Source: an uncultured Alistipes sp. (GTDB lineage Bacteria > Bacteroidota > Bacteroidia > Bacteroidales > Rikenellaceae). From it: a DNA stretch of 64,000 nucleotides. Within the stretch, counting starts at the first letter, position 1; each line of letters begins with the position of its first letter. Below, piece after piece: positions 59,671 through 64,000 of the stretch. The notes below the pieces were generated by a model. The model was not told where the DNA came from. It searched no databases and saw only the letters and a program-made list of their open reading frames with translations. The position numbers and the translations under genes are program-made. The stretch spans positions 151,698-215,697 of the forward strand of contig CANQDE010000005.1 of the NCBI GenBank assembly GCA_947591475.1. Reading direction: 5' to 3'.

Positions 59671-60906
59671 ATGAACAATTTCATGTACTATTACTCGAAA
59701 GACGGCGTAACCGTAACGGTCATCCTCGATGCCCGACGTGCGCTCGCCAATGGGAACTACCCCATCAAAACACGTGTAACCTATCGCCGCATGCACGTTT
59801 ATTACCCGACCGGCAAGAATCTGTCGCAAGCCGACTGGCAACGACTGAGCACCACACGCATGCGCTCGCTATTGGCCCTCCGGAGAGACGTGGAGAGCAG
59901 TTTCAATTTAGTGCGCGAGGCCGTCGAGGAGCTCACCGACCGCGGTTGTTTTTCGTTCGGACTGCTCGACGCCCGCATCAAGGGATGCGGCACGAAGACC
60001 ATTTTGGAGTCCATCGAGGCCCGCGAAGAGGAACAACGCGACGCAGGACATATCAGTACGGCCGATATTTATCGGGCCCTACTACGAGCCATGCGCGAAT
60101 TTTCGAACCGAAATCTGCAATATCAAGACATTTCGCCCACGTGGCTGATGCGATTCGAGGATTTCATGCGCGGTCAGGGCAAAAGCCAGACGACCATCGC
60201 CATCTACATGCGGGCGCTGCGCGGAATATTCAACCGAGCGCGGGCGGACGGCATCATCAAGGAGATGCAATATCCGTTCGGACAGGGGCGCTACGTCATC
60301 CAAGAGGGGACGGGCCGCAAAATGGCCCTCTCCATCAAACAGATAGGAGCGATCGCCAAGTTCGATAACGGCAAGGATTCGACCCTCCGATACCGCGACT
60401 ACTGGCTTTTCCTCTATCTCTGCAACGGCCTGAACGTCGCGGATTTCGTTCAACTGCGCTATCGCGACATCCAGAACGGCGAACTCTCCTACGTCCGCCA
60501 GAAGACCCGCCACCGAACGAAATCGGTACGGCCGATTCGGGCCATCGTCGTTCCGCTGATGCAGGAGATCATCCGGAAATGGGGCAATCCCCCGTCGCCG
60601 AACAACTACATTTTTCCCGTGCTGGAGGGCAAGGAGACGGCCGTGCAACTGAAAACCAAGACCAAAACCCTCACTCGCATCATCAACCGGCGCATGCAAA
60701 AAATAGCCGATGCTCTTGGCATCGGCCATATTTCGACCTACACGGCCCGTCATACGTTCGCCACGGTGCTCAAACGCGCCGGCGCGAATATCGCCTACAT
60801 TTCGGAGAGTTTGGGCCACTCCGACATCAAGACGACGGAGAACTACCTCGCCTCGTTCGAACGCGAAGAACGGGAGAAAAACGCCGCTTTATTGACGCGG
60901 TTCTGA
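59671..60906 (+). CDS. Orphan tyrosine recombinase / site-specific integrase with SAM-like domain
   Basis: A 411-residue recombinase. The N-terminal Arm-binding-like region (TVTVILDARRALANGNYPIKTRVTYRR, 15-40) is followed by a SAM-like core-binding domain (about 110-200) and a catalytic domain (about 218-400). Lys278, Arg360, His383 (LGHSDIKTTENY) and the nucleophile Tyr392 are present. The first catalytic Arg is replaced by Asn255 (CNGLNVADF) and the box II His by Tyr357 (YTARHTFAT), as in many Bacteroidota recombinases. It has no excisionase, transfer or phage genes around it, so it may be a domesticated recombinase or a DNA invertase acting elsewhere. The ATG at 59671 is chosen. Confidence 0.88.
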   Translation: MNNFMYYYSKDGVTVTVILDARRALANGNYPIKTRVTYRRMHVYYPTGKNLSQADWQRLSTTRMRSLLALRRDVESSFNLVREAVEELTDRGCFSFGLLDARIKGCGTKTILESIEAREEEQRDAGHISTADIYRALLRAMREFSNRNLQYQDISPTWLMRFEDFMRGQGKSQTTIAIYMRALRGIFNRARADGIIKEMQYPFGQGRYVIQEGTGRKMALSIKQIGAIAKFDNGKDSTLRYRDYWLFLYLCNGLNVADFVQLRYRDIQNGELSYVRQKTRHRTKSVRPIRAIVVPLMQEIIRKWGNPPSPNNYIFPVLEGKETAVQLKTKTKTLTRIINRRMQKIADALGIGHISTYTARHTFATVLKRAGANIAYISESLGHSDIKTTENYLASFEREEREKNAALLTRF

Positions 60907-60915
60907 CCGTGGATT

Positions 60916-60950
60916 CGGAAAGGGGCTGCAACCATGCAGGCCCCTTTCCG
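60916..60950. terminator. Hairpin between the recombinase gene and korB
   Basis: CGGAAAGGGG and CCCCTTTCCG, extended by TGCA/TGCA with a one-base bulge. There is no T-run. It lies between convergent genes. Confidence 0.55.
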
Positions 60951-60964
60951 GAGCCGCAGGCCGG

Positions 60965-61996
60965 CTATTCCACCTCCCAAGTCGCACCGGAGCGCAACAG
61001 ATCGTCCACGCAATGGATGTGGCTGGATGCCTTCACCTCCTCGACCTGACGCTGGACGGCCGCATCGTAGACCACCGGATCCTCGACGTCGCGAATGACG
61101 CCCAAAGCCACCGGATAATCAGGATATTTCATCGCCGCCAGCATCGAATGCAAGGTCGTATCGCGTCGATGCGCGTCGTGTACCAGTATGTCATCCAACG
61201 TGTAACCGTCCTGTCCGATCGTTACGACCTTCAATTTCATCTCCTCGAAGACCAACCCCTTTTGGTTGTCGGCCCCGAAAAGCATCTTTTCGCCGTGTCG
61301 CAGCGTAATGGTATGTTCGGCGCGTGTGGCCTTGTCGCCGGCGAACTGCGCATGGGTCTTATCGTTGAAAATGACGCAGTTCTGCAACATCTCGACCACC
61401 GACATGCCCGGGTGTTTGGCCGCAGCGATTAAACACTCCTTCGACAAATTGACCTCCATATCGACCGAACGGGCGAAAAAGGTCCCTTTGGCGCCGATGA
61501 CCAATTCGCCCGGGTTGAACGGCTTTTCGACCGTCCCGTAAGGCGACGTCTTGGTGATTTTTCCTAATTTCGATGTGGGGGAATACTGGCCTTTGGTCAG
61601 TCCGTAAATCTCATTGTTGAAAAGAATTACGTTCAGATCGACATTGCGCCGGATGGCATGGATGAAGTGGTTCCCACCGATGGCCAACGAATCGCCGTCG
61701 CCCGTACAAACCCACACGGCCAACTCGGGATTGGCCACTTTCACGCCCGTAGCGACGGCATTAGCGCGGCCGTGCACGGAGTGGAATCCGAACGTCTTCA
61801 TGTAATAGATGAAACGCGACGAACAGCCGATGCCCGACACGAACGTGAATCGGTTATGCGGCGTATCTGTCGCATCGGCGATCTCGGGCAAAGCACGCTG
61901 CACGGCGTTGAGAATGGCGTGATCGCCGCATCCGGGGCACCAACGCACCTCCTGATCGCTCTTGAAATCCGCGGGGGTATATTGATAATTTGCCAT
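60965..61996 (-). CDS. korB: 2-oxoacid:ferredoxin oxidoreductase, beta subunit
   Basis: The 343-residue thiamine-pyrophosphate-binding subunit of a 2-oxoglutarate-type ferredoxin oxidoreductase. It has VRWCPGCGDHAIL, GIGCSSRFIYYMKTFGFHSVHGRANAVATGVKVANPELAVWVCTGDGDSLAIGGNH (TPP motif GDGD..N) and LFNNEIYGLTKGQYSPTS. It decarboxylates a 2-oxoacid with CoA, passing electrons to ferredoxin. It is 4 bp after korA. The beta subunit type fits KorB/OorB rather than pyruvate:ferredoxin oxidoreductase. Confidence 0.95.
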   Translation of the reverse strand: MANYQYTPADFKSDQEVRWCPGCGDHAILNAVQRALPEIADATDTPHNRFTFVSGIGCSSRFIYYMKTFGFHSVHGRANAVATGVKVANPELAVWVCTGDGDSLAIGGNHFIHAIRRNVDLNVILFNNEIYGLTKGQYSPTSKLGKITKTSPYGTVEKPFNPGELVIGAKGTFFARSVDMEVNLSKECLIAAAKHPGMSVVEMLQNCVIFNDKTHAQFAGDKATRAEHTITLRHGEKMLFGADNQKGLVFEEMKLKVVTIGQDGYTLDDILVHDAHRRDTTLHSMLAAMKYPDYPVALGVIRDVEDPVVYDAAVQRQVEEVKASSHIHCVDDLLRSGATWEVE

Positions 61997-62000
61997 AGTT

Positions 62001-63845
62001 TTAGTCCAATAACGAATAAAATTTCTCTTTCAGTTCGACGATCGTGAAGGGCTGCCCCTCGCACTTGTTGTATTGCTCGTAGCGGAACTCCTGCAACTGC
62101 TGGCGCAGATAAGCGGCGAATTGCCCCTCGTTCAGTTCGCAAACGACGATGCGGCGGAAGCGCGAAAATATTTCGCGCACGCCGCGCGGCAGCGGGTTGA
62201 TGTAGTTGAAATGACACAGCGACACGCGTTTACCCTCCTTGCGAAGGTCATTGACCGCCTGCTGCAAATGGCCGCGCGTGCCGCCCCACCCTACGACCAA
62301 CAGATCGCCTTCGGGGTCGCCGATGACGCTCTGCACCGGAATGTCCTCGGCGATTTTGGCTACCTTGGCCGCACGCAAATCGACCATCTTCTGGTGATTG
62401 GCCGGATCGTGGGAGATGCACCCCTTCACGGCATCTTTTTCCAGACCGCCGACGCGGTGTTCCAGCCCGATCTTACCCGGGAAAGCCCATCCGCGAGCCA
62501 GTTTTTCGTTGCGCACATAAGGCAGGAATCCGCCTTCGGGAGCCGTTTCGACAATGGGCGGATGAATCTCTGGAAAATCCTTCATCTGCGGAATGCGCCA
62601 CGGTTCCGAACCGTTCGCTATGAATCCGTCGCTCAACAGGATAACGGGCGTCATGTGCTCCATGGCGATGCGGCCGGCCTCGAAAGCGAAACGGAAACAA
62701 TCGCTCGGCGACGAGGCGGCAACGACTGCCACAGGACACTCGCCGTTCCGTCCGTAAAGCGCCTGTTGCAGGTCGCTCTGCTCGGTTTTGGTCGGCAGAC
62801 CCGTCGAAGGGCCGCCGCGCTGCACGTCGACGACGACCAACGGCAATTCGGTCATAACGGCCAACCCCAGCGCCTCGCTTTTAAGCGACAGACCGGGGCC
62901 CGAAGTCGAAGTTACGGCGAAATTGCCGGCATACGCAGCGCCGATCGCCGTACAGATGCCCGCGATTTCATCTTCGGCCTGTACCGTCTTCACGCCGAGG
63001 TCTTTGCGCTTGGCCAACTCCTCTAAAATGACCGTAGCGGGCGTAATCGGATACGAACCGCAGAACAACGGCAGATGCGCTTTCTCGGCAGCAGCACAAA
63101 GGCCCCACGCCGTAGCGACGTTCCCCGAAATGGAGCGATACGTCCCCTTTTCCAACTGAGCCGGAGCCACCTTGTAGGTGTTGGCGAACTGATGGGTATT
63201 GGCCGCATAATCGTAACCCGCGCGGAGGGCCAGTTTATTGGCCTGCGCCACCGCCGGATTCTTTTTGAGGAACTTCGCATCGATGTACTCCAACGCATGC
63301 TCCTCGGGACGGTCGAACATCCAGAAACAGATGCCCAACGCGAACATATTCTTGCATTTGACCACCGACTTGTTGTCCAAACCGGTCTCTTTCAAGGCCT
63401 CGCGCGTCATGGAGGTGATGTCGGGCACGACGAGATTGTATTCATCGAGTTTCAGTTCCGCAACGATGTCCGTCGTCGCGAAACCGGCCCGCTTCAGGTG
63501 CTCTTCGGTTACCGAATCGCCATCGAGAATGACCGTAGCACCGGGTTTCAGCCACTTGCGGTTGGCTTTAAGCGCCGCCGGATTCATGGCGACCAGCACA
63601 TCGCAATAATCGCCCGGATTCAGCTCGCAATGATTGCCGAAATGGACCTGAAAGCCCGAAACGCCCGCAACGGTACCTTGCGGAGCGCGGATTTCGGCGG
63701 GATAATCGGGGAAGGTCGAAATGCCGTTGCCCATCAACGCCGAAGTGTCGGAAAAGAGGGTGCCCGTCAGCTGCATGCCGTCGCCGGAATCGCCCGAAAA
63801 GCGGATCACGACATCTTGCAGCTCGCGCACGGAAGTTTGTTCCAT
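62001..63845 (-). CDS. korA: 2-oxoacid:ferredoxin oxidoreductase, fused gamma-alpha subunit
   Basis: A 614-residue protein. The N-terminal ~190 residues are the gamma domain (VIRFSGDSGDGMQLTGTLFSDTSALMGNGISTFPDYPAEIRAPQGTVAGVSGFQVHFG). The rest is the alpha subunit (GNVATAWGLCAAAEKAHLPLFCGSYPITPATVILEELAKRKDLGVKTVQAEDEIAGICTAIGAAYAGNFAVTSTSGPGLSLKSEALGLAVMTELPLVVVDVQRGGPSTGLPTKTEQSDL). This fusion is standard for KorA. With KorB it links the reductive or oxidative TCA branch to ferredoxin. A minus-strand TATATTTG at 63881-63888 is the likely promoter. Confidence 0.96.
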   Translation of the reverse strand: MEQTSVRELQDVVIRFSGDSGDGMQLTGTLFSDTSALMGNGISTFPDYPAEIRAPQGTVAGVSGFQVHFGNHCELNPGDYCDVLVAMNPAALKANRKWLKPGATVILDGDSVTEEHLKRAGFATTDIVAELKLDEYNLVVPDITSMTREALKETGLDNKSVVKCKNMFALGICFWMFDRPEEHALEYIDAKFLKKNPAVAQANKLALRAGYDYAANTHQFANTYKVAPAQLEKGTYRSISGNVATAWGLCAAAEKAHLPLFCGSYPITPATVILEELAKRKDLGVKTVQAEDEIAGICTAIGAAYAGNFAVTSTSGPGLSLKSEALGLAVMTELPLVVVDVQRGGPSTGLPTKTEQSDLQQALYGRNGECPVAVVAASSPSDCFRFAFEAGRIAMEHMTPVILLSDGFIANGSEPWRIPQMKDFPEIHPPIVETAPEGGFLPYVRNEKLARGWAFPGKIGLEHRVGGLEKDAVKGCISHDPANHQKMVDLRAAKVAKIAEDIPVQSVIGDPEGDLLVVGWGGTRGHLQQAVNDLRKEGKRVSLCHFNYINPLPRGVREIFSRFRRIVVCELNEGQFAAYLRQQLQEFRYEQYNKCEGQPFTIVELKEKFYSLLD

Positions 63846-63880
63846 AATTCGTTTAGGTCTTATTTGTTAGAATAATAACA

Positions 63881-63888
63881 CAAATATA
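63881..63888 (-). promoter_or_regulatory. Promoter -7 element of korAB
   Basis: The minus strand reads TATATTTG, 35 nt before the korA ATG. The remaining right edge (63889-64000) holds a plus-strand TATTTTTG at 63943-63950, perhaps for a gene beyond the window, and a 7-bp-armed hairpin at 63952-63972; no gene is seen. Confidence 0.5.
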
Positions 63889-64000
63889 ATAAAAACCGGT
63901 TTGACGATACGCTCGCCGGTAAATTTTTTTCACGGCTCATTTTATTTTTGTCGCTTGCTTTCGATGCAAGCGGCCGATATTTAGGCATTTCGGACCTGTG

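Noticed and set aside
63952..63972. 7-bp-armed hairpin near the right edge
   Set aside because: No T-run and no flanking gene in the window; it cannot be assigned.
1..64000. CRISPR arrays, tRNA, rRNA, prophage or transposase genes
   Set aside because: No regularly spaced repeats, no tRNA T-loop/anticodon patterns, no rRNA stretches and no transposase were found; the only recombinase is the orphan at 59671.

Overview
The window is chromosomal DNA from a GC-rich member of the Bacteroidota, most plausibly a Rikenellaceae/Alistipes-like gut anaerobe. This assignment is inference from gene content and promoters, not from a database match. The evidence is: promoters of the Bacteroidota type (TTTG, a spacer of 19-21 nt, then TAnnTTTG) before many genes; almost no Shine-Dalgarno sequences; a type III glutamine synthetase; Na+-translocating NADH:quinone reductase; 2-oxoacid:ferredoxin oxidoreductase; both subunits of methylmalonyl-CoA mutase (succinate-propionate route); a two-cysteine DksA-like protein; and a SusC-type plug domain. 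No tRNA, rRNA or CRISPR array was seen.

Layout. 1-3.7 kb: the nqrABCD operon on the minus strand, running off the left edge; NqrC carries an unusual N-terminal rubredoxin-like domain. 4.1-6.4 kb: a tightly overlapped tatD, tcdA, 2-hydroxyacid dehydrogenase operon. 6.5-10.9 kb: gpmI and alaS on the minus strand. 10.9-13.6 kb: two tandem M23 peptidases and a HAD phosphatase, divergent from alaS. 13.9-21.3 kb: a small envelope protein, an AsmA-like protein, an AlkD-like protein, a GT2 glycosyltransferase, an MsbA-like exporter and a sugar O-acetyltransferase. 21.5-27.5 kb: ileS, a dksA-like gene and an Omp85-like barrel. 27.7-31.5 kb: a redoxin, BlaI repressor and BlaR1-like sensor operon whose sensor carries two SusC-plug-like repeats. 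31.7-33.1 kb: a ComEA-like helix-hairpin-helix protein and rpsU. 33.2-35.4 kb: glnN. 35.9-39.9 kb: mutA and mutB. 40-40.6 kb: a DUF2752 and CD225 pair. 40.9-47.7 kb: a tripartite RND efflux operon with a divergent AraC regulator. 47.7-51.5 kb: a GH43-like glycosidase, a D-lactate dehydrogenase and gpmA. 51.7-56.3 kb: a GNAT protein, mutY, a Ca2+/Na+ antiporter, zupT and rlmD. 56.9-59.4 kb: a metallo-beta-lactamase-fold hydrolase, trmD and lpxB. 59.7-60.9 kb: an orphan tyrosine recombinase. 61-63.8 kb: korB and korA.

The metabolic genes fit an anaerobe that makes succinate, propionate and lactate. Glycolysis has two unrelated phosphoglycerate mutases; KorAB links 2-oxoacids to ferredoxin; Nqr converts NADH into a sodium gradient; MutAB isomerises succinyl-CoA and methylmalonyl-CoA; a D-lactate dehydrogenase reoxidises NADH.

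The most notable signals outside the genes are: a dispersed repeat of about 80-150 bp that carries TAnnTTTG elements and sits directly upstream of three unrelated genes; a GC-rich hairpin repeat in four copies; a 97-99 bp direct repeat flanking gpmA; a Rex-like palindrome ahead of nqrA; and a 9-bp inverted repeat between the AraC gene and the efflux operon.
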